DNA of 64,000 nucleotides from Acinetobacter sp. P8-3-8 (GTDB taxonomy: Bacteria; Pseudomonadota; Gammaproteobacteria; Pseudomonadales; Moraxellaceae), in assembly GCF_000214135.1 (NCBI RefSeq), contig NZ_AFIE01000003.1:62001-126000 (forward strand), read 5' to 3'. Numbering within the stretch: the stretch's first letter is position 1; each line of letters starts with the position of its first letter. This document shows, piece after piece, positions 18,393-27,199 of this stretch. Both the position numbers and the translations under genes were made by a program. The notes beneath the pieces are model-generated. The model saw nothing but the letters and a program-made list of their open reading frames with translations. It was not told the DNA's origin and ran no database searches.

Positions 18393-18500
18393 AATAGGGC
18401 AGTCTTGACACTGAGCATATACAAAAAGCCGAGATTAAGCCTCGATTAAAATTGGAAATTTATGCTAGTTTGAGCATATTTCAAATCAAGAGATCGATGT

Positions 18501-18911
18501 ATGTCTACTGAAAAATTATATACAGGAAGTTGTTTGTGCGGTGGGATTCACTATGAAATTCATGGGGAAATTGGGGAGATTGTTGAATGCCATTGCCAAC
18601 GTTGTCGTAAAGCCAATGGTACTGCTTTTGCAACCAATGCATTGATTCAAAGAGCTGATTTTAAAATAGTAAAAGGTGAGAACTTATTAAAGAAATTTGA
18701 TTCTACACCGACCACACAGCGTTGTTTCTGTAGTGAATGTGGTTCACCGATTATCAGTATTAAACCAGAGTTGCCTGATCATTATCGTTTGCGAATTGGA
18801 ACGTTAGATACAGCAATTGAAAGCAAACCAACCATGCATATTTTTGCTGCCTATAAAGCAGAGTGGGATACCATTTGCGATGGTATGCCGCAGTATGACG
18901 AACGTCCTTAA
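18501..18911 (+). CDS. GFA-family (Mss4-like zinc fold) protein
   Basis: 136 residues with the GFA zinc ligands: GSCLCGGIHYEI near residue 9, CHCQRCRKANGTAF at about 31-44, and CFCSECGSPI at about 74-83. A second family member in this window (the first is at 5168-5590) and clearly distinct from it, so not a recent duplication. Followed by a terminator. Confidence 0.87.
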   Translation: MSTEKLYTGSCLCGGIHYEIHGEIGEIVECHCQRCRKANGTAFATNALIQRADFKIVKGENLLKKFDSTPTTQRCFCSECGSPIISIKPELPDHYRLRIGTLDTAIESKPTMHIFAAYKAEWDTICDGMPQYDERP

Positions 18912-18938
18912 TAGCTCTTAATATTTGAAATTGCGTGT

Positions 18939-18966
18939 AAAAGGGATCATTGAAATCCCTTTTTAT
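18939..18966. terminator. Intrinsic terminator
   Basis: Stem AAAAGGGAT / ATCCCTTTT with T-run, between the converging GFA and HopJ-like genes. Confidence 0.75.
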
Positions 18967-19007
18967 TTGAGAATGAGATAGCAGAAAAAGCTTATTTATT
19001 TAAAAGC

Positions 19008-19340
19008 TTATTTAGTAATTAAAGCTTGTCCTTCAAATTGAATCCCATTCCAGCCATTTAGCATAAACTGGCGAATATTTTGATGGTCTGTAGCTTCTGG
19101 CGTTGCCAATACTGAGGCATAGTGTTCAGCAAATAAAGCTAAAGTCTGTTGTTGATCAAGTTCATTGAGTTGAGCAAAAGAAAATACTTTAGCACTGCCT
19201 TGATTTTCAGTTGCAGCATTGTGTTGTTGACCATTTTTAAACGCCGTAGGTGTATGCGTATAACGCGCTTCGATAAAGGCAATTACATCTGCAAATTTTG
19301 CATCACCAGTTTGAAGTTGTGCTAATAGTTGTTGAACCAT
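19008..19340 (-). CDS. HopJ-family protein (PF08888-like)
   Basis: 110 residues matching the HopJ family: FADVIAFIEARYTHTPTAFKNG (in part), VFSFAQLNELDQQQTLALFAEHY, and the HQNIRQFMLNGWNGIQFEG tail. The family was named for a putative Pseudomonas type III effector, but it is common in free-living bacteria without type III secretion. Here it has no signal or secretion neighbour, so an effector role is not supported. Likely a small cytosolic protein of unknown function. Confidence 0.85.
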   Translation of the reverse strand: MVQQLLAQLQTGDAKFADVIAFIEARYTHTPTAFKNGQQHNAATENQGSAKVFSFAQLNELDQQQTLALFAEHYASVLATPEATDHQNIRQFMLNGWNGIQFEGQALITK

Positions 19341-19669
19341 GTCTTTTCCAAAATATTCCTAAAATCAAATGCGACTATATCATAGAGAAATCATAGCGAA
19401 AATTTGTCTAATCAACATCGTCTATGAATATGGATTATCCCCATTTTGGTGTACCCACATATTGGATGATCACGGTGTGGTTTTTATTGCATTAAATTGA
19501 TGATTTTATTTGAAGAGAATAAAAGAAGTTGGTGAATTTTTGACATGTGGCTATTGAATATGATAAATAATTTGAATGAATTAAAAATGATTTTATCTTG
19601 AAAAATAAATGCTTGGGCAAAGCATTTTTGCATTATTACAAATACATTTATTCGCATGAGGATTTTCTG
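19341..19669. other. Gene-poor AT-rich interval
   Basis: A 329-bp interval between the divergent HopJ-like gene and a small membrane protein. It holds a 21-codon open frame at 19430-19495 that I do not trust, and a hairpin AAATGCTT/AAGCATTT with T-run at 19607-19629, about 40 bp before the next start, which could act as a terminator or attenuator. I see nothing else. Confidence 0.5.
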
Positions 19670-19924
19670 ATGTATAAAAAATTATTTTTTATATTTTATG
19701 GACTAGGTTTCTTTTCTTTGTTGTTCTTTAGCTTAGACAACCCACAGCTTTTTACTCTTCCATTTGTAATGTTTCTTATCTGCTCATTTTTTGCTGGTCT
19801 TTTCTATATGAATAAGGTGAAGGAAAATCAAGCAAAGCTATCAAAATTTGAATCTATGCTTTACAAAATGTCTCCTGTTTTATTTCCCTCTTTACTGGTA
19901 ATGGTTAAGGTTGTTGCAAATTAA
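19670..19924 (+). CDS. Small membrane protein, unknown
   Basis: About 84 residues with two long hydrophobic segments (about 4-20 and 27-45) and a weaker third near the C-terminus. The ATG at 19670 is preceded by GAGGA; a longer in-frame reading from 19598 would run through a hairpin and lacks a ribosome site. Unrecognised family. Confidence 0.6.
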   Translation: MYKKLFFIFYGLGFFSLLFFSLDNPQLFTLPFVMFLICSFFAGLFYMNKVKENQAKLSKFESMLYKMSPVLFPSLLVMVKVVAN

Positions 19925-19995
19925 CTTTTATATTCTTCAGTGATTATAATAAAAAAAGGAATAAAAACAGGAATTAAAACTAGAATACTTCACAG

Positions 19996-20029
19996 AGTCT
20001 GTTGATAAAGTTTATCTTATCAACAGACT
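19996..20029. repeat. Perfect 13-bp inverted repeat
   Basis: AGTCTGTTGATAA pairs perfectly with TTATCAACAGACT around an 8-nt loop. No T-run follows on either strand, so it is not a standard intrinsic terminator. It lies 72 bp after the small membrane protein stop and 30 bp before the next start. Confidence 0.7.
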
Positions 20030-20059
20030 GGGTTATGTAATTATCATTGGAAGCTATAG

Positions 20060-20899
20060 ATGAACCGCCATACTTATAAAAACCATCACAGTCACTGGCT
20101 TGAAAAAAGTATTGCTTTTATTGTTCATCTTGGCTTTTTGCTTAATCTCCGCCGTTTCGTGATGCTGTTTTTGCCTTTTTTTAAACTACAAAGCCGTGTT
20201 AAAAATATTGTGTATTTATCTTGGTTGGTTGATATCGATCAGGTTCGTTCACGTTATCCTGAATCGGTAAAATTATGCGAAAAGCAAAATAAAACCATCT
20301 TTACAATTTTGACCTACCAACATGAACATTTTGGTTTTTCATTTTTAGGATGGTTTCGAAAACTCATGCCATCTCCTAAGCAAAGTAATTGGAGATTTTA
20401 TATTGATCCAATTCAACAAGAAAAAACCGTGATTTTTGAACAGGTGGTGGTTGATCAACTTTTATATGTTTTGAGTGGTCGCTTGGCAAGTGATGCAATG
20501 CCTGCTCAGTTTGCAAGACCCTTTGAACATTTATTTAAAGATCAAAAAATTCATACCAATTTTAAAATAGATCAGCAATATCAATTGCAAAGCTCAGTTC
20601 AGATAGATGCTGAAAAGCAACTATCTGAAGCATGGCAAACTTTATTCTCTTCTTGGGATGATGCAGTTCGGTATCTGGTCGATCAGGATCATGCATGGGT
20701 GGAGTGGGTAGATCAGCCCGAAAAGCTATCACAAGGCGATATTGAAATGCCTTTTGACTTTAGCCAAATTCAAGCTGCACAGGTTTTAGATATTCACTGT
20801 CCGCTGTTAAATGAATGGGGTGTGAATGAAAATGAAGTTTTCGCTTTTGTTGTTCCCGAGTTAGATTTTTACGTGAAAAATGAATATTCATTAAAATAG
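20060..20899 (+). CDS. Hypothetical protein, possibly DUF2071/YqjF-like
   Basis: 279 residues with an N-terminal hydrophobic segment (about 17-40), then a beta-rich soluble body. The segment NIVYLSWLVDIDQVRSRYPE resembles the start of DUF2071 (acetoacetate-decarboxylase-like YqjF) proteins, where a W.VD...V...P pattern opens the fold. The rest is not clearly recognisable, so the family call is tentative and the function unknown. No partner gene is evident. Confidence 0.6.
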   Translation: MNRHTYKNHHSHWLEKSIAFIVHLGFLLNLRRFVMLFLPFFKLQSRVKNIVYLSWLVDIDQVRSRYPESVKLCEKQNKTIFTILTYQHEHFGFSFLGWFRKLMPSPKQSNWRFYIDPIQQEKTVIFEQVVVDQLLYVLSGRLASDAMPAQFARPFEHLFKDQKIHTNFKIDQQYQLQSSVQIDAEKQLSEAWQTLFSSWDDAVRYLVDQDHAWVEWVDQPEKLSQGDIEMPFDFSQIQAAQVLDIHCPLLNEWGVNENEVFAFVVPELDFYVKNEYSLK

Positions 20900-20993
20900 A
20901 ATCTGCATGTTCCGTATGCAAGTCTGTGGATAAGTTTGTAGTTATACACATGATTTATATTTATACACATTAAATGTTTGAAGTATTGTGGAA

Positions 20994-21170
20994 ATGAATT
21001 GGCTTCTTGTCGCATGTAGCGGCGTTATAGATACAAGTTTACGTTATGGAGCTAGATTCATTATCGCAAAACCATAGAATTTATTCCCTTGGACGATGTG
21101 GTCTGTCGATGTGATTTGTTTAGCAATAATAGGTTTTTATCTTTTTCAAATGATTCTATCTACAAAATAA
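20994..21170 (+). pseudogene. Possible truncated small multidrug-resistance (SMR)-like relic
   Basis: One continuous frame reads MNWLLVACSGVIDTSLRYGA, then seven more residues, an in-frame TAG, then about 30 hydrophobic residues beginning NLFPWTMWSVDVICLAIIGF. The opening WLLVA-SGVIDTSLRYG resembles the first helix of SMR/SugE proteins, which have a glutamate where this has Asp. SMR proteins are about 105 residues, so this would be broken and C-terminally truncated. The match is short and could be accidental. Confidence 0.35.
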
Positions 21171-21183
21171 CTGCAAATTTTTG

Positions 21184-21226
21184 CATAAAAAAAGAAGTCT
21201 AAGCAGGAGGATATCGCTTAGACTTC
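21184..21226 (-). terminator. Intrinsic terminator of rpmE2
   Basis: On the minus strand the stem GAAGTCTAAGC / GCTTAGACTTC is followed by a run of seven T. It is about 55 bp after the L31 stop. Confidence 0.85.
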
Positions 21227-21280
21227 AAACACAATTTCAATATAAAAGTACATTCTTAAATTAAGATTAACAATCCTTAC

Positions 21281-21529
21281 TTAACGTTTAAAACGGGAAA
21301 AACGTTTATTAAAGCTTGCCACACGACCTTCATTGCTGGCTTGGCGAACCTCACCTGTATAGAACGGGTGTGATGCACTTGATATATCAAGTGTTACATA
21401 GGGATATGTTTTTCCTTGATATTCTTTGCTTTGTTTCGACTGAATGGTACTGCCAATAACAAAGTAAGCATCTGCATTGGTATCGTGGAATAAGACTTCT
21501 TGATATTGCGGATGAATATTCGCTCTCAT
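21281..21529 (-). CDS. rpmE2: 50S ribosomal protein L31 type B (zinc-independent)
   Basis: 82 residues matching type B L31: [27 protein letters not shown], and the FNKRFSRF tail. It lacks the CxxC zinc ligands of the main L31. Type B L31 typically replaces the zinc form when zinc is scarce, freeing zinc for other uses, and is commonly repressed by Zur. A Zur-like operator lies 22 bp before the start here (21551-21573), which supports that regulation. Confidence 0.95.
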   Translation of the reverse strand: MRANIHPQYQEVLFHDTNADAYFVIGSTIQSKQSKEYQGKTYPYVTLDISSASHPFYTGEVRQASNEGRVASFNKRFSRFKR

Positions 21530-21550
21530 TTTCTATACTCCAATATTTAT

Positions 21551-21573
21551 GTAATGTTATAATATTACATTAT
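21551..21573 (-). promoter_or_regulatory. Zur-like operator upstream of rpmE2
   Basis: A 23-bp AT-rich palindrome whose core AATGTTATAATATTACATT differs at one position from the gammaproteobacterial Zur consensus core (AATGTTATAWTATAACATT). It is 22-44 bp upstream of the L31 ATG, a position where a bound repressor would block the promoter. Confidence 0.75.
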
Positions 21574-21671
21574 TGATATTCATAATGTCAAATCGACATT
21601 TTCAATCTTTTTAAAAGCATTATTAGATGAGTATATATGCAGAGATTAAACAGTCATCTCTGCAAAAGAGT

Positions 21672-22970
21672 TTAATCAATGGATGGGACGAGTTCTTCAA
21701 ATAGATCATTCAAATTGTCATTCACTTTTAAGTGAATTAAGTTCCAATATTGTCCTGAAATGGTTCGATTGACCATTAGCGTATCAGGAGAAGGTTTAAA
21801 TACATCCCAATATTTCAGTGATTTTTTCACTAATTTCACACCATCGTGGTGTGCAGAATTTTCAGCAAAATCATAATGGGTCATCAGAGGGCGTAATAAA
21901 ATTTCAAGCCATGCTGTATAGAGTTCTTCTGGAAATTTGTCTTTCTCCGCAAGCGCATCTAAGTCCATTAAGTGATTTTCAATCGTTGCAATGTCTTGTT
22001 GACGTGCGGCACGAACTAAACTTTTAAAATGAACAATAATTTCGTTGGATAATGTTTTGACTCCACCGAAATCATAAATGATCACACTGCCATCTTCACG
22101 GAATGCAAAATTGCCCGGATGAGGGTCGCAATGAAAACGCTTTAAGAAAAAGATTTCTTGTCCTAAGGCACGAATCAGTCGGCGACCAATATCATTGCGT
22201 ACAGCCAAATCCCAAGTGCTTGCTGTTTCAATACTTTCACCTTTTTCAAGGCTGAGCGTTAAAATTCGACGGCTTGAATATTCTGTGTAGACTTTAGGGA
22301 TAATAATTTTGCTATCCAACGCTTGATGGAAAGTCTTAAATACTTGTAAATTCTGCGCTTCAATTTCGTAATTGAGCTCTTCGTGTAAACTGTCTTGGAT
22401 TTCTTTAAATAAGCGATCTTGAAGTTTCTTATCGACTTTTAATACACCCATGAGGCGTAAAGCTAAACGAACTTGTTTGAGATCACTTTCACATGCCTCA
22501 TCAACCCCTGGATATTGAACTTTTACTACAACTTCTGTGCCATTCGGCAACGTTGCTTTATGTACCTGTCCAATCGAGGCTGCGGCAAAAGGTTGTTCTT
22601 CAAAGTGTCTAAAGGTTTGTTCTAGTGGTTTGCCAAGCTCTTTTTCTACTTGTTGTTTAATCTCAGCAAAAGGCATTGCAGGTGCTTGGCGTTGTAATTT
22701 AGCAATCGCTCGTGCAACTTCAGGTGGGAAAATATCTTTGTATTGCGATGCAATCTGTCCGACCTTCATCACCGCACCTTTCATTTCACCTAAGGTATCA
22801 GCAATTTGCACACCAATATCTTGAAACAGTTTGCTGCGAGACTCATTCTTTTGCTCTTCATCTGCATTAAAGTTACGAATTGAATTAGATACCGTTTTTG
22901 TCGCAATACTTGCCGTCATACTGGCCAGCTTCATAAAGCGACGACCGGGTGTACTGGTATTTTTAGACAT
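21672..22970 (-). CDS. ABC1/AarF/UbiB-family atypical kinase
   Basis: About 432 residues. The ABC1 family signatures are clear: the KxGQ-like segment GAVMKVGQIASQYKDIFP, an Ala-rich AAASIGQVHKATL loop, the lysine in VVKVQYPG, HCDPHPGNF and the DFG in IYDFGGVK. Members act as ATPases or kinases linked to ubiquinone synthesis. Start: ATG at 22970 (MSKNTSTPG) has AAAGGA upstream; the in-frame ATG at 22997 adds nine residues. No ubi neighbour is present, and UbiB itself usually has two C-terminal membrane helices that I do not see here, so this is probably a paralogue. Confidence 0.87.
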   Translation of the reverse strand: MSKNTSTPGRRFMKLASMTASIATKTVSNSIRNFNADEEQKNESRSKLFQDIGVQIADTLGEMKGAVMKVGQIASQYKDIFPPEVARAIAKLQRQAPAMPFAEIKQQVEKELGKPLEQTFRHFEEQPFAAASIGQVHKATLPNGTEVVVKVQYPGVDEACESDLKQVRLALRLMGVLKVDKKLQDRLFKEIQDSLHEELNYEIEAQNLQVFKTFHQALDSKIIIPKVYTEYSSRRILTLSLEKGESIETASTWDLAVRNDIGRRLIRALGQEIFFLKRFHCDPHPGNFAFREDGSVIIYDFGGVKTLSNEIIVHFKSLVRAARQQDIATIENHLMDLDALAEKDKFPEELYTAWLEILLRPLMTHYDFAENSAHHDGVKLVKKSLKYWDVFKPSPDTLMVNRTISGQYWNLIHLKVNDNLNDLFEELVPSID

Positions 22971-23172
22971 TCGTGAGCATCCTTTAATGTGGATCATGCG
23001 TGTGATTGATTTTGATCATAGGCGACTATTCTTAAACTGCCTACTTTAAATTGTTAAATGTTTGTTTCTGTTTGGCTATTTTATGCCTTGGATTTTGATT
23101 TGGTTTTTATCCATTCAACTGCATAATTTTTGATTTAGAATACTGATAATATTCTTATTTATACATTCTTTT

Positions 23173-23394
23173 ATGAAAGTTTATCGTTATTTGACAGGTA
23201 AAGATGATGTGCATTTTTGTGCAAGAGTAAGCAAAGCGTTGAATGATGGATATGAATTATATGGTGCTCCAACCATGACTTTTAATGGCACAGAGGTGAT
23301 TGTTGGACAGGTGATTGTGAAAGATGAAGTGGACGAGTCTGAATTATCTGAACAGTTTCAGCGTGCATATCAGCTTCAGTTTGAGAAAAATTAA
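23173..23394 (+). CDS. DUF1737-family small protein
   Basis: 73 residues matching DUF1737: KVYRYLTGKDDVHFCARVSK, LNDGYELYGAPTMTFNG, and a VGQVIVK strand. These small proteins contain a single alpha/beta domain with no known activity. The gene stands alone and is closed by a terminator at 23415. Confidence 0.82.
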   Translation: MKVYRYLTGKDDVHFCARVSKALNDGYELYGAPTMTFNGTEVIVGQVIVKDEVDESELSEQFQRAYQLQFEKN

Positions 23395-23414
23395 GTGAAT
23401 TTGGATGTATATAA

Positions 23415-23445
23415 AAAATAATGCTGTCATCAACAGCATTATTTT
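23415..23445. terminator. Bidirectional intrinsic terminator
   Basis: Stem AAAATAATGCTGT / ACAGCATTATTTT with a 5-nt loop, between the converging DUF1737 and MATE genes. Confidence 0.8.
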
Positions 23446-23464
23446 GATTTTGAATATTTACTGA

Positions 23465-24817
23465 TTAAGCCTGACTCAAGCGCTTATTGTTCATATATAA
23501 ACGCATCAGTAATAATACGCAGGCGATACTTAATCCAACAATTAAACCGACCCAAACGCCCGCTGCGCCCATGTCTGTGTAACGTGCTAGATAAATGCCG
23601 ACAGGGAATGCAATCACCCAATATGCAAGCATGGTGATCCACATTGGGCCTTTGGTGTCTTGCATACCACGTAAGCAACCTGCAGCGCTAACTTGCCATG
23701 CATCCATAAGCTGGTAAGCAATCGCAAATAAAATCAGATAAATCGCAACTTGTGATACATCATAATCACTGGTGTACGCAGACACGATCAATGGACGCAA
23801 TAACCACATCAACAGCATAGTAATCAGTGCGAATAGTGTCCCAGTGATCAGTCCAATTTTTTGTACTTTACGCATTGCAATCCAATTCTTTTCACCATAA
23901 TAGGTTCCAGTACGAATAGTCAGCGCGAGTGCCAAAGACATTGGAATCATAAACAATTGTGATGTGACAGAAATCGCAATTTGATGTGCGGCAACGGTCA
24001 CTTCACCAAGCGGGCTGAGGATGATTGCCCCCGTACTAAAAATACTGACTTCAAAGAAAATAGCGAGACCAATTGGAAGCCCAAGCTTTAGGATGCGTTT
24101 GATTAACACGCTGTCCATCTTCTCAAAAACTTTTAAAGGTTGAGTCGCTTGATAACGTTTCGCCTTGAAGATGTATAAACTCAGAGTAATGAACATAATC
24201 CATTGCAAAATTGCTGTTGCAAAACCGCAGCCCGCACTACCCAAATGTGGAATTGGCCCAATGCCGTACATGAAAATAAAATTCAGCGGAATTTGTACAA
24301 TCAGTGCCAATAAACTAATGAGCGTAATTGGACGAGGGTAGCCTAATGCTTCCGAATAGCCACGTAAAGTTGAATACATGGTGTATGCAGGCATACCAAA
24401 AGCAATGGCATGTAAAAATAAACTGGCTTTAGGCAATAAAGACTCAGGTACGCCAAGTAAAGGCAACAACAACGGCATGGTTTGTAAAATAAGCATGGCG
24501 ATAATGCCAAGCAATAACGCAACCCATAAAGATTGGCGAACGATAGACGGAATTTTTTCAGGGGTACGTGCGCCGTTCGCTTCTGCAACCAAAGGTGTGG
24601 TCGCAATCATAATGCCACTAAAAAGTAATAAAACAGGAATCCATAAACCCACGCCGACCGCAATTGCAGCCAAATCTTCTGCGGACATATGTCCAGCCAT
24701 GATGGTATCAATCAACCCGAAGCCCGCAGCAGCGAATTGGGTGATTAATATGGGGAACATCAAATGAAAAAGTTGCTTTAATTCAAAGCGGGTAGTTGTG
24801 ACAGCAGTATTTGACAC
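23465..24817 (-). CDS. abeM: MATE multidrug efflux transporter, AbeM-like
   Basis: 450 residues with about 12 hydrophobic segments in two related halves, the MATE fold. The N-terminus (ELKQLFHLMFPILITQFAAAG, then GFGLIDTIMAGHMSAEDLAA) closely resembles AbeM of Acinetobacter baumannii, a proton-coupled exporter of fluoroquinolones, dyes and biocides, itself related to NorM. The length agrees (about 448). Orthology is inferred from remembered similarity, so the symbol is provisional. The DUF606 gene lies about 40 bp downstream of nothing but upstream on the same strand, so co-transcription is possible. Confidence 0.88.
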   Translation of the reverse strand: MSNTAVTTTRFELKQLFHLMFPILITQFAAAGFGLIDTIMAGHMSAEDLAAIAVGVGLWIPVLLLFSGIMIATTPLVAEANGARTPEKIPSIVRQSLWVALLLGIIAMLILQTMPLLLPLLGVPESLLPKASLFLHAIAFGMPAYTMYSTLRGYSEALGYPRPITLISLLALIVQIPLNFIFMYGIGPIPHLGSAGCGFATAILQWIMFITLSLYIFKAKRYQATQPLKVFEKMDSVLIKRILKLGLPIGLAIFFEVSIFSTGAIILSPLGEVTVAAHQIAISVTSQLFMIPMSLALALTIRTGTYYGEKNWIAMRKVQKIGLITGTLFALITMLLMWLLRPLIVSAYTSDYDVSQVAIYLILFAIAYQLMDAWQVSAAGCLRGMQDTKGPMWITMLAYWVIAFPVGIYLARYTDMGAAGVWVGLIVGLSIACVLLLMRLYMNNKRLSQA

Positions 24818-24857
24818 AAAATTTACTCGTTTTAAATGTGCTTAAATTAAAAAATGG

Positions 24858-25319
24858 TTAGCGTTGTAGAGTGAGAAGCACACCAAAAAAAATCACCACG
24901 CTACCTAAAAGACGTTGCCAGTTGATCGGTGTTTTTTCTACGCCTAACCACCCAAACTGATCCATTACCATCGACATGGAAATTTGACCAAAGATAATTA
25001 ACCCAGAAAGTGTTAAAAATCCAAGTTTTGGTGCAGCGTAAATGCTGATACTAATCGCATAGACGCCTAAACAGCCACCTAACCATAGATACCATGGAAT
25101 TTGAGCGAACTGTGCAAGTGATGGTTTCGGCTGTGATTGAAAAAACACAAATACGGCGAGCACTATTGTACCAACTAAAAAGGATAAAAGGGCAGCTTGT
25201 AGTGGTGAGTAGAGATATTCACGCAATTGAGCATTGATTGCTGTTTGAAAGGTCATAGCAATTCCAATTCCCATGGCTAAAGGCAAAAGCAGTAACAGTT
25301 GGCTCGATAGTTTTATCAT
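24858..25319 (-). CDS. DUF606/YdcZ-type DMT-superfamily membrane protein
   Basis: About 153 residues with five hydrophobic segments. The features AMGIGIAMTFQTAINAQLREY, SFLVGTIVLA, LWLGGCLGVYAISISIY and an FGQ segment are characteristic of DUF606 (half-size drug/metabolite transporter relatives). ATG at 25319 is chosen because AAAGGTGA precedes it; the in-frame ATG at 25349 gives a basic extension. Substrate unknown. It lies 40 bp upstream of the MATE gene on the same strand. Confidence 0.83.
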   Translation of the reverse strand: MIKLSSQLLLLLPLAMGIGIAMTFQTAINAQLREYLYSPLQAALLSFLVGTIVLAVFVFFQSQPKPSLAQFAQIPWYLWLGGCLGVYAISISIYAAPKLGFLTLSGLIIFGQISMSMVMDQFGWLGVEKTPINWQRLLGSVVIFFGVLLTLQR

Positions 25320-25439
25320 TTTATTCACCTTTATTTTTAGCTTGTACATTTACATGAAGTAAATTGATGGCTCGTGCACATGCTCAGCTTCAAGTCATGT
25401 TAAAATCATAGGTATTCCATTTTGTTCTGAGCTTGTTCC

Positions 25440-26594
25440 TTGGCTGATTTAAATCCTCACGATGTGCCTTTGTCTTTATATATTCACATGCCTTGGTGTG
25501 TACGCAAATGTCCTTATTGTGACTTTAACTCACATGCCGTGCCTGATGGGAAATTATCATTAGATTTAGAGCAAGAATATTTACAGGCTTTGGTTGAAGA
25601 CTTTAAAACTCAAATTGATTTTGCGCAAGGTCGTAAAATTCATAGTGTTTTTATTGGTGGGGGAACGCCATCATTAATTTCTGCCAAAGGTTATCAATGG
25701 TTATTTGGGCAATTAAAAAGCCTTTTAGCTTTTGAAGATGGCTGTGAAATTACCTTAGAAGCCAATCCTGGAACAGTTGAACATGATCCATTTTCAGGAT
25801 ATCTCGAAGCAGGTATTAACCGTTTATCTATTGGTGTACAAAGTTTTAATACCGACCATTTACAAAAATTAGGACGTATTCATTCAAATAATGATGCGAT
25901 TTCTGCGATTCAACTTGCCAAAGAAGCAGGCTTTCAGCGGATCAATGTTGACTTGATGCATGGGCTGCCTGAACAGACTTTAGAACAAGCTTTATTGGAT
26001 TTAAAATTGGCAGTGGAAAATGGCGCAACACATATCTCTTGGTATCAATTGACCATTGAACCGAATACCGTATTTTTCCGTACTCAACCGATTTTACCTT
26101 TGGATGATGTGCTTGAAACGATTCAAGAGCAAGGTGAAGCTTATTTACAAGCCAACGGTTTTATCAATTATGAAGTGTCTGCGTGGCGTAAGGAAAAACC
26201 ATCTGCACATAATTTAAATTATTGGCAATTTGGTGATTATTTGGCGATTGGGGCAGGGGCACATGGCAAGGTAACGCAGCCAGATGGTGTGTATCGGTTC
26301 CAAAAAACACGCTTACCGAAAGATTATTTAGCCAAGGTCCCTGCTGAGCATGTGCAATATCATCGGATTGAAAATGATGAGATGCCTTTTGAATTTATGA
26401 TGAATGCTTTGCGTTTAAATGAGGGTGTACACGCTAATACTTATCAACAACGGACTGGTTTAAAATTAGCTACTTTGGATAAAGCTGTGAGCTCATTGCG
26501 TGAACGCAAGTTGATGGTAGATGATCAAAACCGTTTGGCATGTACTGAGCAAGGGCATGTATTTCTAAATTCAGTATTAGAAGCGTTTATTTAG
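25440..26594 (+). CDS. hemW: Radical SAM heme chaperone HemW
   Basis: 384 residues, starting at a TTG (25440) just before the conserved core. The radical SAM cluster motif is CVRKCPYC (CxxxCxxC, about residues 22-29), followed by FIGGGTPSL and the NVDLMHGLPEQT segment. A C-terminal HemN_C domain follows from about 300. HemW-type proteins bind heme and deliver it to targets; they lack the extra N-terminal cysteine pattern of true HemN, and this one is shorter than the hemN at 34648. No ATG lies near the start, so the TTG is most likely real. Confidence 0.93.
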   Translation: MADLNPHDVPLSLYIHMPWCVRKCPYCDFNSHAVPDGKLSLDLEQEYLQALVEDFKTQIDFAQGRKIHSVFIGGGTPSLISAKGYQWLFGQLKSLLAFEDGCEITLEANPGTVEHDPFSGYLEAGINRLSIGVQSFNTDHLQKLGRIHSNNDAISAIQLAKEAGFQRINVDLMHGLPEQTLEQALLDLKLAVENGATHISWYQLTIEPNTVFFRTQPILPLDDVLETIQEQGEAYLQANGFINYEVSAWRKEKPSAHNLNYWQFGDYLAIGAGAHGKVTQPDGVYRFQKTRLPKDYLAKVPAEHVQYHRIENDEMPFEFMMNALRLNEGVHANTYQQRTGLKLATLDKAVSSLRERKLMVDDQNRLACTEQGHVFLNSVLEAFI

Positions 26595-26744
26595 AATTTT
26601 AAATAGATAAGATATTTCATGATATAAAATATTATGAAATAAGAATTAAATGATTGATGTGGAGTTTTGCTAACAGCCTCTCACTAAGTGTACTTAAGAA
26701 GAAAGATGAACCTAAGGTTAAGATTTTAAGTGGAAAAGCTAATC

Positions 26745-27053
26745 ATGGAAAACAAATATTTTTTAGAACAAAAGGATATTGATTTAAAGAAGAGTCAAAT
26801 CATAAAAATAATGAAGGTGAGTATTTTTTTTGGGAAATGTGTTGGAATTGTTGTACTTGGTTTAGGTGTTTTCTTCTGTATTTCGATTATTTTAATACCT
26901 TTAGGATTACCTATGATTCCTATAGGATTAGCTATTTACGATCTACTACCAAAAGCTCTCACTCAAATTTTAAATAAAAAAATTGCAACGATTGATACAA
27001 GACAATTACGACTGGACAATCAAATACATGATAAAAGTGACTTTAATATGTGA
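26745..27053 (+). CDS. Small membrane protein, unknown
   Basis: About 102 residues. A polar N-terminus is followed by one long hydrophobic hairpin (about 28-65, rich in Gly/Pro/Ile with a PLGLPMIPIGLAIYDLLP segment), then a polar C-terminus. Start at the ATG 26745; a GTG at 26730 in frame would add five residues. AT-rich compared with the neighbours. Not recognised. Confidence 0.55.
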   Translation: MENKYFLEQKDIDLKKSQIIKIMKVSIFFGKCVGIVVLGLGVFFCISIILIPLGLPMIPIGLAIYDLLPKALTQILNKKIATIDTRQLRLDNQIHDKSDFNM

Positions 27054-27151
27054 CTCTAAATTCTATAACATTTTATTTTGAAGATAATGAGCTATAAATA
27101 GTAAGGTGTTACCTTATGAGTTTAATCCCTGCTTTTGATCCAAGAAATCAA

Positions 27152-27177
27152 ACAAAAAGAGCGCCTAAGCGCTCTTT
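27152..27177 (-). terminator. Intrinsic terminator
   Basis: Stem AAAGAGCGC / GCGCTCTTT with loop ctaa, with a T-run on the minus strand; closes the acyl-CoA dehydrogenase gene about 20 bp after its stop. Confidence 0.8.
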
Positions 27178-27199
27178 CATCACATCAAAATTTTAAAAC

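Noticed and set aside
5168-18911. The two GFA proteins as a recent duplication
   Set aside because: They share only the zinc motifs and general fold pattern, so they are old, separate family members.
19008-19340. Type III secretion effector
   Set aside because: The HopJ name is historical; the family occurs widely in bacteria without type III secretion, and no secretion genes are nearby.
19430-19495. 21-codon frame beginning MDYPHFGVPTYWM
   Set aside because: Too short, no ribosome site, and no downstream continuation in another frame that would support a decayed gene.
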